From Acetatifactor sp. (GTDB lineage Bacteria; Bacillota; Clostridia; Lachnospirales; Lachnospiraceae), in assembly GCA_022511385.1 (NCBI GenBank), contig JAFLRN010000008.1, positions 1 through 62,404 on the forward strand: 62,404 bases of DNA, given 5' to 3'. Shown here one piece after another: positions 28,953-37,798 of the stretch (position 1 is the stretch's first letter; every line of letters starts with the position of its first letter). A model generated the notes under the pieces. That model did not search any database. It was not told where the DNA came from and saw only the letters and a list, made by a program, of their open reading frames with translations. Both the position numbers and the translations under genes were made by a program.

Positions 28953-30341
28953 CTAAATCTCATTCCCCGGAAACTGAGGCACACCTGCAAAGCCCTTCGC
29001 AAGGTCCTCATCGCTGGGAACATAGTCGGTCATCTCTCCGTTGTTGTACTTCTCATAAGCCACCAGGTCAAAGTAACCTGTTCCGGTAAGGCCAAAGAGG
29101 ATGGTCTTCTCCTCCCCTGTCTCCTTGCACTTAAGCGCCTCGTCCATAGCCACCTTGATCGCATGGGAGCTCTCGGGAGCAGGCAGGATGCCCTCCACCC
29201 TGGCAAACTCCTCAGCAGCCTTAAACACTGCCGTCTGTTCTACACTGACAGCCTCCATGTAGCCGTCATGGTACAGCTGGGAAAGCACGGAGCTCATGCC
29301 ATGGTAGCGTAAGCCCCCTGCATGGTTGGGCGCCGGGATAAAGCTGCTGCCCAGGGTGTACATCTTTGCCAGCGGGCACACCTTACCAGTGTCGCAGAAA
29401 TCGTACACATATTTTCCTCTTGTGAAGCTGGGGCAAGAAGCAGGCTCTACGGCGACAAAACGGTAATCTGCTTCGCCTCTCAGCTTTTCACCCATAAACG
29501 GCGAAATCAAACCGCCCAGGTTGGAACCGCCGCCGGCACAGCCGATGATCACATCGGGCTTGATACCGTATTTATCCATAGCTGCCTTGGCCTCCAGACC
29601 GATCACGGACTGGTGCAGCAGCACCTGAGCCAGCACACTTCCCAATACATAGCGGTACCCTTCCTGGGTGACAGCTGCCTCCACCGCCTCTGAGATGGCG
29701 CAGCCAAGGCTTCCCGTGGTGCCGGGGAACTCAGCCAGGATCTTGCGGCCCACCTCGGTGGTGTCGGAAGGAGAAGGAGTCACATTTGCCCCATATGTTC
29801 TCATCACCTCCCGGCGAAAGGGCTTCTGCTCGTAAGAGCACTTCACCATATAAACCTGGCAGTCGATGCCAAGGTATGCGCAGGCCATGGAAAGCGCCGT
29901 ACCCCACTGTCCTGCACCCGTCTCTGTGGTAACGCCCTTCAGTCCCTGCTTCTTTGCGTAATAAGCCTGAGCAATGGCGGAATTCAGCTTATGGCTGCCG
30001 CTGGTGTTGTTTCCTTCAAATTTATAGTAGATCTTAGCCGGAGTCTGCAGCTTCTGCTCCAGGCAGTATGCCCGCACCAGGGGAGAGGGACGGTACATCC
30101 GGTAGAAGCTTCTGATTTCCTCGGGTATCTCAAAGTACGGCGTGGTGTCATCCAGCTCCTGTTTACAAAGCTCATCGCAAAAGATTCCCCTCAGCTCCTC
30201 AAAGGTGACCGGCTTTAAGGTACCGGGGTTCAAGATGGGGGCCGGCTTATTCTTCATATCCGCCCGCACATTGTACCAGCTGGTAGGCATCTCGTTTTCT
30301 TCCAGATAAATCTTGTAAGGGATTTTCTTTTCTTCGCTCAT
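28953..30341 (-). CDS. trpB2: Tryptophan synthase beta-like enzyme, type 2
   Basis: 462-residue PLP enzyme. The lysine Schiff-base motif is NNTSGSHKLNSAIAQAYYAK and the phosphate loop is GCAGGGSNLGG; TETGAGQWGTALS is the classic TrpB segment. The long N-terminal extension and total length mark the TrpB2 subgroup, which often works without TrpA and can make tryptophan from indole and serine. No trpA or other trp gene lies nearby, consistent with an indole-salvage role. GAAAGGAAAAG precedes the ATG, and a good promoter lies upstream. Confidence 0.92.
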   Translation of the reverse strand: MSEEKKIPYKIYLEENEMPTSWYNVRADMKNKPAPILNPGTLKPVTFEELRGIFCDELCKQELDDTTPYFEIPEEIRSFYRMYRPSPLVRAYCLEQKLQTPAKIYYKFEGNNTSGSHKLNSAIAQAYYAKKQGLKGVTTETGAGQWGTALSMACAYLGIDCQVYMVKCSYEQKPFRREVMRTYGANVTPSPSDTTEVGRKILAEFPGTTGSLGCAISEAVEAAVTQEGYRYVLGSVLAQVLLHQSVIGLEAKAAMDKYGIKPDVIIGCAGGGSNLGGLISPFMGEKLRGEADYRFVAVEPASCPSFTRGKYVYDFCDTGKVCPLAKMYTLGSSFIPAPNHAGGLRYHGMSSVLSQLYHDGYMEAVSVEQTAVFKAAEEFARVEGILPAPESSHAIKVAMDEALKCKETGEEKTILFGLTGTGYFDLVAYEKYNNGEMTDYVPSDEDLAKGFAGVPQFPGNEI

Positions 30342-30389
30342 TTTCTTTTCCTTTCCGCACTCTTGTCATGTGAATTAACAATCGGATAA

Positions 30390-30418
30390 ATTATAGCACA
30401 GGATGGGAAAAAAGCCAA
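30390..30418 (-). promoter_or_regulatory. Sigma-A promoter of trpB2
   Basis: Minus strand TTGGCT (30413-30418), 17-base spacer, TATAAT (30390-30395), about 40 bases before the ATG. No T-box or trp leader hairpin is seen in the short 5' leader. Confidence 0.75.
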
Positions 30419-30519
30419 TTTAAAAATGAGGAGGCAAACCTACAAAAATGAGGAGATAATCGGGTTTACTCAAAAAAGAAAATCCAGTTTACTAAAATGT
30501 AAATCCAGTGTGCCATAAA

Positions 30520-30559
30520 CAACAAGAGCCGGCTTATCGTAAAGAGAAAGCACCGGCTC
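30520..30559 (-). terminator. Terminator of the ECF sigma operon
   Basis: Minus strand GAGCCGG, 20-base loop, CCGGCTC, then UUGUUGUUUAU. It lies 16 bases past the stop of the 30575-31327 gene. Confidence 0.65.
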
Positions 30560-30574
30560 ATTATATACCACGAC

Positions 30575-31327
30575 TTATTCAGCAGTCCCAAGCTGCTCCT
30601 GACGTAAATCTTCCAGGTACTGTATCAGCCCATTGTCCTCAAAAAAGGCAAGAAAATAGCCATTACCCCGTTTATGGCCCCGGAAGAAATAGAGGTAATC
30701 TCCCCATACATAAAGATCTAACGAGTAACTGTGACCGTATCTTTCTGGATAATGCAGATCAATATGGTTCTGTGAAAAGAGGCTTGTATCAGCCTCCCGG
30801 TACCACTGAATAAACTCCTCTTGCAGCGCTTCATCTGACACCACTGTCAGATTTCTGCAATATTCCAGCAGCTTCTCCTGTTCTTCCTCATCCGGAGCAT
30901 AAAGAACTGCGGAGACCGTGTTACCCCCACTTGACTCCTTCCACCAGATTGTGATCCTGCTTGGTTCCTCCTGCCAGAGCGACGATACGATCAGCCTGCA
31001 GTGAACAAGATACATTCCCACCAGGGCTATTGGCACCAACACGCCCGCTGCCAGCACTGCCAACTTGATCCGAAGAGATTTCCGCCGCAGAAAGCACACT
31101 GCCTCTGCCAGCACAGCAAGCACTGCTGCCGAGATCATCATCCGTCCATAATTCTGAGGTTCATTTACATATCCCAGCCAGGGAGTCTCAACACTTCTCA
31201 GCCAATAAACAATACCGGTATCGTAACCGTCCGCCAGGGTATAGACAAGGAGCGTGGCAAATATCCAAAAGATCACCCAGTCCTTTGTAGATTTAATACG
31301 AAATTTAGACAAATCCGGCTTCTTCAT
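30575..31327 (-). CDS. Membrane protein of the ECF sigma operon, gene 3
   Basis: 250 residues with four hydrophobic segments: STKDWVIFWIFATLLVYTLA near the N-terminus, MMISAAVLAVLAEAVCFL, LAVLAAGVLVPIALVGMYL. A C-terminal soluble domain of about 130 residues follows (HYPERYGHSYSLDLYVWGDYLYF). Its ATG overlaps the stop of gene 2 as ATGA, so translation is coupled. No known family recognised. Its position suggests a partner of the sigma factor or of gene 2. Confidence 0.7.
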   Translation of the reverse strand: MKKPDLSKFRIKSTKDWVIFWIFATLLVYTLADGYDTGIVYWLRSVETPWLGYVNEPQNYGRMMISAAVLAVLAEAVCFLRRKSLRIKLAVLAAGVLVPIALVGMYLVHCRLIVSSLWQEEPSRITIWWKESSGGNTVSAVLYAPDEEEQEKLLEYCRNLTVVSDEALQEEFIQWYREADTSLFSQNHIDLHYPERYGHSYSLDLYVWGDYLYFFRGHKRGNGYFLAFFEDNGLIQYLEDLRQEQLGTAE

Positions 31328-32208
31328 TCCGTTTCCACCTCCGCTTCTGTTGAACTCTCCAAAGGTATCCCCTGTATACCCTCAGGCAGCGTCCCGCTTT
31401 CATAATAGGCGGCCAGCACCGCCGCAAATTCCTCCGAAACGTGATAGAGTCTTCCCTGTTCCGTCACCAGATAGCATTCCTGACAATTCACTTTGTATTC
31501 CCCTATGCGGCTAAGGGCATAAATCAGGTGCATTGGTATCTCGTCCTCCGCATTCCGCTGAACATGGGCGGGACTGAGCCCATTATAAAGCAGTTCTCTC
31601 AAAACATACGCATTTTCCCCATAAAAGCCGCGCCCGTCTTTCACCCCACCCATATCACCGTGATACAGAAAAAAATCAGGCTCTCCCTGCAAGCGCTCAT
31701 TATCGGCCACCGCTTTGCCATTGATTCCGTAAGCCAGCCCAATGCAGAGCAGTATTGCAGCGCACCAGCAGCCCGCAAATTTTAAAAACCGCTGCAGCGT
31801 AAATATCCTCTTGTCCCCCGTAAAATAGGCCAATGACCCATAAATGGCGCCGCTGATCAAAACTACTGTCACCAACTCAGCCATAACAGTAGCCAGCCAG
31901 CTATGGGGGAAAAAAGCGTTTGGTGTAACCGGCCCATGCCAGAACTTCATCATTTTTGCGTCCGTTCCCAAGACAGATACATAGATGGCCTCACTGATCT
32001 TATAAGGAATTGCCATAATAAACTTTGTGGGGAAAAAGGTATCTGATACATAAGTATGACTGTAAAAGCCCAAAATAAGACCAATTAGGGTAAATATCCC
32101 AATCCGTAAGCTGCCGGTCTTAAATTTAAAAATACGCTCTTTTAACTTTTTATCATCTCCCTGATATACAATCTCAGGAATTTCTATTCTATCCTGTTCG
32201 CTTTCCAT
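31324..32208 (-). CDS. Membrane protein of the ECF sigma operon, gene 2 (candidate anti-sigma)
   Basis: 294 residues from the ATG at 32208, which follows GGAAAGGAGCAGG; an earlier in-frame start at 32262 would overlap the sigma gene. A cytoplasmic N-terminus of about 40 residues is followed by three or four membrane helices (IGIFTLIGLILGFYSH; WLATVMAELVTVVLISGAIYGSLAYF; FLKFAGCWCAAILLCIGLAYG) and an outer C-terminal domain. Position directly after an ECF sigma gene and this topology fit an anti-sigma factor, but the usual zinc-binding H-x3-C-x2-C motif is not seen, so this is inference. Confidence 0.65.
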   Translation of the reverse strand: MESEQDRIEIPEIVYQGDDKKLKERIFKFKTGSLRIGIFTLIGLILGFYSHTYVSDTFFPTKFIMAIPYKISEAIYVSVLGTDAKMMKFWHGPVTPNAFFPHSWLATVMAELVTVVLISGAIYGSLAYFTGDKRIFTLQRFLKFAGCWCAAILLCIGLAYGINGKAVADNERLQGEPDFFLYHGDMGGVKDGRGFYGENAYVLRELLYNGLSPAHVQRNAEDEIPMHLIYALSRIGEYKVNCQECYLVTEQGRLYHVSEEFAAVLAAYYESGTLPEGIQGIPLESSTEAEVETE

Positions 32209-32251
32209 CCTGCTCCTTTCCGTGTAATACCGCTTTATGACTGAAACAGCT

Positions 32252-32752
32252 TCACTCTGCATCCGTCACATTTCTGTAAATCTCCTTAAATTTCTGTCTT
32301 GCCCGATAGATCCGGCTCTTTATCACTTCCGCCGTCAGTCCCATGATCCTTGCGATCTCCTCGTAGGACAGCTCCTGGAAGTCCCGAAGGAGAAGCACTG
32401 TACGCTCCTGCTCGCCCAGGCACATCAGACACCTTCGGACCGCCTCCGCCTCCTCCTTTTTCAGCACCGCCTCCTCGGGCAGATTGCGGCTTAAGTCCGG
32501 CTCCGGCTCCCAGTCCTGCTCCTGAAGCAGCACAGGCCGCTTGCGCTTGGCGTAGCTTAAGAATACATTCCTGGCAATGCTTAACGCCCAGGTACGCACG
32601 CTTGATTCCTCTCTAAACTTACCCAAGTGCAGGAACATCCTTAAGAACACCTCCTGGCTCAAGTCCTCCGCCAGTCCGGTGTCCCTGGTCATATACACCA
32701 GATAGCCGTAGACTGCATCCCTGCTCTGCTCATACGCAGCCGCAAATTTCAT
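32252..32752 (-). CDS. ECF-type RNA polymerase sigma factor
   Basis: 166 residues. Region 2 (YGYLVYMTRDTGLAEDLSQEVFLRMF, with VRTWALSIARN following) and region 4 (LMCLGEQERTVLLLRDFQELSYEEIARIMGLT, EVIKSRIYRARQKFKEI) are both complete. GAGGAAAAGCAC precedes the ATG. It heads a three-gene operon with two membrane proteins. A 26-base palindrome lies just upstream. The stimulus is unknown. Confidence 0.92.
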   Translation of the reverse strand: MKFAAAYEQSRDAVYGYLVYMTRDTGLAEDLSQEVFLRMFLHLGKFREESSVRTWALSIARNVFLSYAKRKRPVLLQEQDWEPEPDLSRNLPEEAVLKKEEAEAVRRCLMCLGEQERTVLLLRDFQELSYEEIARIMGLTAEVIKSRIYRARQKFKEIYRNVTDAE

Positions 32753-32775
32753 GTGCTTTTCCTCTTGCGAAATTT

Positions 32776-32801
32776 GATTTAATATCTTTTGATATCAAAT
32801 C
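32776..32801. promoter_or_regulatory. Palindrome upstream of the sigma gene
   Basis: GATTTAATATC-TTTT-GATATCAAATC: 11-base arms with one mismatch, in the 70-base gap between the VanZ gene and the sigma gene. It is AT-rich with no U-tract on the minus strand, so it looks more like an operator than a terminator. Confidence 0.5.
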
Positions 32802-32822
32802 AATGTTACTAAGAATTGGGAT

Positions 32823-34247
32823 TTAATTTTTTATTGCGGGAATCATAATCTCGCTTTCTTCCCCGTTGATCATACATTCAAATCGATAATTAGGCTGATA
32901 ATATCCTTTAGAATCAATGCAATATACCATTGAACAGGATTCAACCTGAATTTCTAACTGTATATTACCGATATACCTAAATTCTCCATTCACGATTTTA
33001 TCATATGCTTCCTGCTCGCTAATTGCCGTGTATGCCTTATATGGTGTGCATGTAATAAGAAAATTCGATATCTCTCCAATACCGTTTTCGCCATAATAGG
33101 AGCATGCAAAGGTGCCATTTACAATCGACTCCTCTGTCTCCAACATGGCGGCCTCAAATTGATATTCACCCGATTCAAGTTCTTTGAAAACAGCTCCTTT
33201 CGGTATGTCAAATCCTATCTCCCCAAGTGCATTTCGGATGGTCTCTTCATCAGCTCCACTTACAGGGTCCGGTCTTGTATCGTTGTCCGGATAAAGAACA
33301 TCAAAGCACATAAGCTCGAAGATTCCCCCCAGATAGTCAATCCATAAACTGTACCCTCTCAGATCGGAGTATAAAACAATGGTTTCTTCGTATATATCAG
33401 TAGAACGTTCATCAATTTTGGTTCCCAATGTTTCAAAAATCTTTTCCCCTTTTTCCATCGCCTCTTCTACAGTCAGTATAGTGGTTTCATACACATTGAG
33501 TTCCCTCTCTTCTGTACTGAACTCACTTTTTCCTGTTACGCTGATCATTTTGCTGTTATATGCTTCAATATATCGGTACGGATTATTTCCTAATTCCTGC
33601 GTGTCATATTTCACAAAAATGATGGCAAATACAGCAATCGTCATGATCAAGGGCAATTGCAAAGCTGCCACAGATACAACCTTTTTTGATTTTCTCTTTG
33701 TAATTTTACTGATGACCAACGCTGCCATGGTAAACAAACCATATCCGATCATCGTCCCCACGGTATTGCCTAAAATATCATCCAGTTCAAATAACCCACG
33801 CCGGGAAAGCAGTTGTATGCATTCAATCATTAGTGCAAATACAAACCCCACAAGATATGTCCTCCAAAATTTTCGGAACCCTTTTATTCCAAGCGGAAGC
33901 CATATTCCAAAGGGAACAAACATGCAGAAATTCAATATGATATTTCTCCATGCAGCATTTGAAAAACTTATCCAGGCATCTCTGTATGAATAGAATAATG
34001 GCCGAATTTTATCATTAGTCCAACCATTGCCACGGCTCAATAAAGTTGCACCTAATACAACAAACAAATAACAGAGGAAGATTCCCCACCATAGAAATAC
34101 CTTCCAGCCAATTACCCTTTGACCTTTTAATAATTTTCTATACACTAAAAAATAGCCTGCAAACATACAGAACATAATAAAAATCCCTATTATAATCCCG
34201 AGTTTCAAGTATTCAGACGCAAGATAGATTAAATCAGTAACTCGCAT
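32823..34247 (-). CDS. VanZ-like membrane protein with a C-terminal extension
   Basis: 474 residues from the ATG at 34247, which follows GGAGGAAGAAATAAC. The N-terminal 200 residues have five or six membrane helices with the VanZ signature (WRNIILNFCMFVPFGIWLPL; IECIQLLSRRGLFELDDILGNTVGTMIGYG). The C-terminal 260 residues form an outer soluble part with two YxF-like strands (FDIPKGAVFKELESGEYQFEA; FRYIGNIQLEIQVES). VanZ proteins give low-level teicoplanin or lipoglycopeptide tolerance in some hosts; this long form is not characterised. It lies just upstream of the ECF operon. Confidence 0.82.
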   Translation of the reverse strand: MRVTDLIYLASEYLKLGIIIGIFIMFCMFAGYFLVYRKLLKGQRVIGWKVFLWWGIFLCYLFVVLGATLLSRGNGWTNDKIRPLFYSYRDAWISFSNAAWRNIILNFCMFVPFGIWLPLGIKGFRKFWRTYLVGFVFALMIECIQLLSRRGLFELDDILGNTVGTMIGYGLFTMAALVISKITKRKSKKVVSVAALQLPLIMTIAVFAIIFVKYDTQELGNNPYRYIEAYNSKMISVTGKSEFSTEERELNVYETTILTVEEAMEKGEKIFETLGTKIDERSTDIYEETIVLYSDLRGYSLWIDYLGGIFELMCFDVLYPDNDTRPDPVSGADEETIRNALGEIGFDIPKGAVFKELESGEYQFEAAMLETEESIVNGTFACSYYGENGIGEISNFLITCTPYKAYTAISEQEAYDKIVNGEFRYIGNIQLEIQVESCSMVYCIDSKGYYQPNYRFECMINGEESEIMIPAIKN

Positions 34248-34452
34248 GTTATTTCTTCCTCCAGTACATCCGATTGTTTCCATATGTAGATAAATACCTT
34301 ACCATACTTCCTGACAGCAAACCAAGTATGGATGGTTACTCTGAACCGTTGTATAAGCTTTACCCACTGCTTGCAGCTGCTCACAGTATTAGACTTTCTT
34401 CACACAAAAAAGTTACGCTGTTTCCTCCGAATTCTGCCAGATTACATAGAAA

Positions 34453-34485
34453 ACCGGCAGAGCAATGATACTCGCCCTGCCGGTT
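34453..34485. terminator. Bidirectional-looking terminator between mecA and the VanZ gene
   Basis: ACCGGCAG, 16-base loop, CTGCCGGT. Minus strand ends UUUUCU; plus strand ends UAUGUAUUUUUU. It would end mecA transcription. The rest of the 301-base gap 34248-34548 shows no open frame of note. Confidence 0.7.
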
Positions 34486-34548
34486 ATGTATTTTTTAGGT
34501 TCCATCGTCTTCGTTCTCAACTATTGGCTTGATCCATTTTACCCATCC

Positions 34549-35244
34549 TCAGCCCCTCAGCTTCTTGATCGCCTTGGCCTGGATCAGGCATCTGCCGTGT
34601 TCTTCCAGCCTTAAAAGTAGTTTTTCCTCCGCGCCGTAGAGACCGCCAAATTCCATAGCCTGGATGCAGGCCCTGCTGTATTTCTCGTAAGATGCATGGC
34701 CTTTCCCAAGGCAGAGATAATATGCTTCCTCCATCTCGTACAGCGCGCTGTCCACCCGAAGGGTTACGGGAAGGATCTCCGCAAAACTCATCACATCCCG
34801 CAGGGATGTAAAGGAAAAAATAGCAAATTCCGGTTTTGGCAGCGGCGCAGGTGTTTGCTCAGGAGTCTGCTGCGCAGATTGAGAAGGCACACTGCTCTGA
34901 TCCGGGTTCTGCTGGCTGGGAGGCAGTCCCACCTTCTCCCGAGCCTTTTGAAGCACCCGCTTCATTTCCTTCAGGCATTCTATTAACGGCTCATTCTCCG
35001 GCTCCCGTTCGGAGAAGGTCAGCACCAGTCCCTGATCCGGCAGCATCATGATCTGCAGATCAAAGGAATACCTGGGCGGTTTGTATCCCACCGTCTCCTC
35101 GGCCTGTATAATGATCTCCTGCACAACCTCCTTCGCCTTTTCGCTGCGCAGTACAAAATCCTTATAATCAATCTCATACTCATCCAATTCCTCATTGGAC
35201 AAAAAGCACTTCACCGTCTTGTCATCCACACGCTCTATCCGCAT
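34549..35244 (-). CDS. mecA: MecA-like ClpCP adaptor protein
   Basis: 231 residues. The N-terminal domain MRIERVDDKTVKCFLSNEEL, with the DYKDFVLRSEKAKEVVQEII stretch, is typical of MecA. A Gln/Pro/Ser-rich linker near 125-150 leads to a C-terminal domain (FAIFSFTSLRDVMSFAEILP) that in MecA binds ClpC. It would deliver substrates to the ClpCP protease. TGAGGATGGAAAT precedes the ATG at 35244. No competence genes are nearby. Confidence 0.85.
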   Translation of the reverse strand: MRIERVDDKTVKCFLSNEELDEYEIDYKDFVLRSEKAKEVVQEIIIQAEETVGYKPPRYSFDLQIMMLPDQGLVLTFSEREPENEPLIECLKEMKRVLQKAREKVGLPPSQQNPDQSSVPSQSAQQTPEQTPAPLPKPEFAIFSFTSLRDVMSFAEILPVTLRVDSALYEMEEAYYLCLGKGHASYEKYSRACIQAMEFGGLYGAEEKLLLRLEEHGRCLIQAKAIKKLRG

Positions 35245-35327
35245 ATTTCCATCCTCACAAATATGTACAACCAATGAACAGATATCTCATATATATCTAT
35301 GATAACACGACATGAATCATTTTTCAA

Positions 35328-36485
35328 TTACATAAAGTTTTCCAGTTCAGCCAGGGTTGCCCTTATCATCTCCAACTCCTCCATCATAATACAATTCAAA
35401 ATCCCCTTCTCTTTCACCAACTCCACACACCTATCAAACTCAAACCACCTGACCTCTTCCACTTCCTCCCACTGGAGAACAAAATCCTCCGGCTCCTTAT
35501 CCCTCCACAAAACATAAACCTTGCTCACCTGATTATCCCGGAAAGGTTTCCCATAAAAATTCTCCTCATATCGGATATGCCTGACACCACAGCAATGCAA
35601 TTCCTCCGGCGCAGCCTCCTCCCCCAATTCCTCTTTCAGCTCCCTCAAGGCGGATGAAATATAATCCACGCCCGCAGGGATATGCCCGGCACTGGAAATA
35701 TCATAACAGCCCGGGAAAGAATCCTTATTCTGGCTCCGCTTCTGCAGCAGGATCTCCACCCTGTCCTGCCGCCTCCGTAACAGCCATACATGAGCGGTGC
35801 GGTGGCGAATACCCTGGCTGTGCGCCAATGTCCGCTCTATGGTCTCACCGGTTGGTTCTCCATCTTCATCTACAACATCAAACAGCTCCAACCTCTCAAA
35901 AAATTTGCGGAAACCGTTTCCCACTGCCAGCTGCTCCACCTGATTCTTGTCCATGTCATAATAATACTGACCTGATTCTATATGAACGGACAGGCTGTCC
36001 AGCGGATATCCCTTGTTCAGTGCTCTGGGATGGGGTTTTGAAGTCAGCAGAAACGGCTCGCTGGTGATGCTGTCATCCATAAGTTCCATGCTATGATTTT
36101 CATCCAGTACAAGACAGATAGCATTCCGGTACCTGGCCGTCAGATTTCCATATTTCACAGCCAAGCCCATGTAGTGATCCAGCATCTCCTGGTCCGTCAG
36201 GTACTTCCCCTTTACGGTGCGCACATACACGCCCGGCTGATCCTCCTCTGGCACATTGTCAAAATACAACCCGGAATCACAGGAGAACACAGGAATGCCA
36301 AATGCCTTGTGATAAGCGAAGGCCTTCTGTCTGGCATTCTCCAGGGGCGTGTTTCCGTCCTCCGGCACTTCAGGAATTTCTCCTTCCATATCACGCAGGC
36401 TCAAAACCTCATAATCCAAGCCATTCAGCCATTTTTTCGCATCTGCCAGCTTGGCCGGATTTCCTGTTCCATATAGCAATTTCAT
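35328..36485 (-). CDS. Fusion: RdgB/HAM1-type NTP pyrophosphatase + Nudix hydrolase
   Basis: 385 residues. Residues 1 to about 195 are a HAM1 domain: KLLYGTGNPAKLADAKKWL, then FSCDSGLYFDN and a C-terminal GYPLDSLSVHIE; it would hydrolyse ITP, XTP or related NTPs. Residues about 210-385 are a Nudix domain: AHVWLLRRRQDRVEILLQKR, then the box GHIPAGVDYISSALRELKEELGEEA, where an Asp stands in place of the first Glu. The Nudix half resembles isopentenyl-diphosphate-isomerase-like household Nudix proteins. Start at 36485 has CAGGAGGAACG upstream. Both halves are in one uninterrupted frame. Confidence 0.85.
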   Translation of the reverse strand: MKLLYGTGNPAKLADAKKWLNGLDYEVLSLRDMEGEIPEVPEDGNTPLENARQKAFAYHKAFGIPVFSCDSGLYFDNVPEEDQPGVYVRTVKGKYLTDQEMLDHYMGLAVKYGNLTARYRNAICLVLDENHSMELMDDSITSEPFLLTSKPHPRALNKGYPLDSLSVHIESGQYYYDMDKNQVEQLAVGNGFRKFFERLELFDVVDEDGEPTGETIERTLAHSQGIRHRTAHVWLLRRRQDRVEILLQKRSQNKDSFPGCYDISSAGHIPAGVDYISSALRELKEELGEEAAPEELHCCGVRHIRYEENFYGKPFRDNQVSKVYVLWRDKEPEDFVLQWEEVEEVRWFEFDRCVELVKEKGILNCIMMEELEMIRATLAELENFM

Positions 36486-36775
36486 CCTGCGTTCCTCCTG
36501 CTTCGCCCGTCTTCTATACCTATCAGCCATGTATCTGTTCTTTGTTCTGCATTTTTGTATTTAAAACTTTATTATATGGTACACCCGGATGCAGCAGCCA
36601 GTCAACACGCACTACTTCATCTTTTCGAATCAAGAATTTATATTCGGGAAAAATACCATCAGTGCAGATTTTTTATGGCACAAATTTATCATAAAATAAG
36701 CAGAATTGGAAAGCATATGATTTGAACGCTGCGTGGATACAGCAAAATGTATGGATACAGCAGAAAAGAGGAAAT

Positions 36776-37303
36776 ATGACTTTGGATGGAAATGCCCGTA
36801 GAACGGCAATTTTAGTATATCTTCAGAGACAGACAGGACCTGTCAGCGGCACTGAACTGGCAAAGCAGTTTGGGGTTAGCCGCAAAGTTATCGTTAAAGA
36901 CATTGCGCTGCTTCGAGCAGACAACAGGAATATCCTGTCTACCAACAAGGGATATGTCCTTTATCACCCCCAGGAAAAGCACAGCGGCTATACCGCAGTG
37001 ATCACAGTGAATCACACCCCCGAGCAGGCTCTGGAGGAAATGCTTTCCATTGTGGAGTATGGCGGCTCTATGCTGGATGTTTTTATCGACCATGATCTAT
37101 ATGGCCAGATCAGGGCAAACCTTGTTATAAACGAGGCTGACGACGCTAATGAATTTTGTCAGAAACTGTCGCAAAGCAATACAGTGCCTTTAAAGGAATT
37201 TACCGAGGGCTGCCATTACCATACAATATCAGCGCCATCGGAAAGGACTCTGGACTTGATCCGGAAGGAATTGCAGGAAAAGGGGATTCTGGTGGAAGAC
37301 TAA
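36776..37303 (+). CDS. niaR: NiaR transcriptional repressor of niacin genes
   Basis: 175 residues. N-terminal winged helix-turn-helix (RRTAILVYLQRQTGPVSGTE, LAKQFGVSRKVIVKDIALLR) is followed by the 3H domain with metal-binding histidines (FIDHDLYGQIRANL and GCHYHTISAPS). NiaR binds nicotinate as co-repressor and controls NAD precursor uptake and synthesis in Firmicutes. No nad or niaP gene lies in the window, so its targets are elsewhere. GAGGAAAT precedes the ATG at 36776. The 290-base gap before it separates it from the divergent RdgB-Nudix gene. Confidence 0.88.
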   Translation: MTLDGNARRTAILVYLQRQTGPVSGTELAKQFGVSRKVIVKDIALLRADNRNILSTNKGYVLYHPQEKHSGYTAVITVNHTPEQALEEMLSIVEYGGSMLDVFIDHDLYGQIRANLVINEADDANEFCQKLSQSNTVPLKEFTEGCHYHTISAPSERTLDLIRKELQEKGILVED

Positions 37304-37547
37304 ACCGCTCTCAGATCGGATTCATGCATCCAGCTGCCTAAATCAATAAGACAGCACCACTTTACATGCTGCCAGTTAGGATAATTGCCTTAAATTTAAT
37401 TTCATTTCCTTGAGAATCCGTCCTTGTGTCATCTTTAGACAGGAGGACGGTATTGGGGTCAACCATTTCATTAAAGTTAGCTGATCATTCTTCATAATGT
37501 TTATAAATCTTTAAGTTCATGGTCAAAATTTGTACATATTTTTCGGT

Positions 37548-37716
37548 TATAATAAGTTTATCAAATGAAGCTGTTGAATTTTAATGCACATAGTTAAGGT
37601 TCTGTCAGCTTCGACTAACAATCCTCTGCTGGGCTCCTGGGCTTTGGCAGCTGCTATATACTTTTTTTCATCTTAATGTTTTCTCTTTGGAAAGACTCCG
37701 CATTGTCGGAGTTTTT
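37548..37716 (+). ncRNA. Candidate structured small RNA with terminator
   Basis: In the 495-base gap 37304-37798. TATAAT at 37548-37553 could be a -10 (no convincing -35). It is followed by GAAGCTG...CAGCTTC pairing, a GC-rich stretch with GCTG/CAGC pairing, a T7 run near 37664, and a perfect hairpin ACTCCG-cattgt-CGGAGT with a U-run at 37695-37716. No open frame with a ribosome site fits. It might equally be two unrelated terminators. Family not recognised. Confidence 0.3.
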
Positions 37717-37798
37717 CCTTTTGCGTCCTTCTTCCTGAGCGCTATGACAGGCAGGGACAGGCAGCACCGCCCAGATAACAGTGCTCTTACATGTCATC

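Noticed and set aside
28953..30341. trp T-box or trp leader before trpB2
   Set aside because: Only a short leader with a plain promoter is present; no T-box sequence, Trp codon run or attenuator hairpin.
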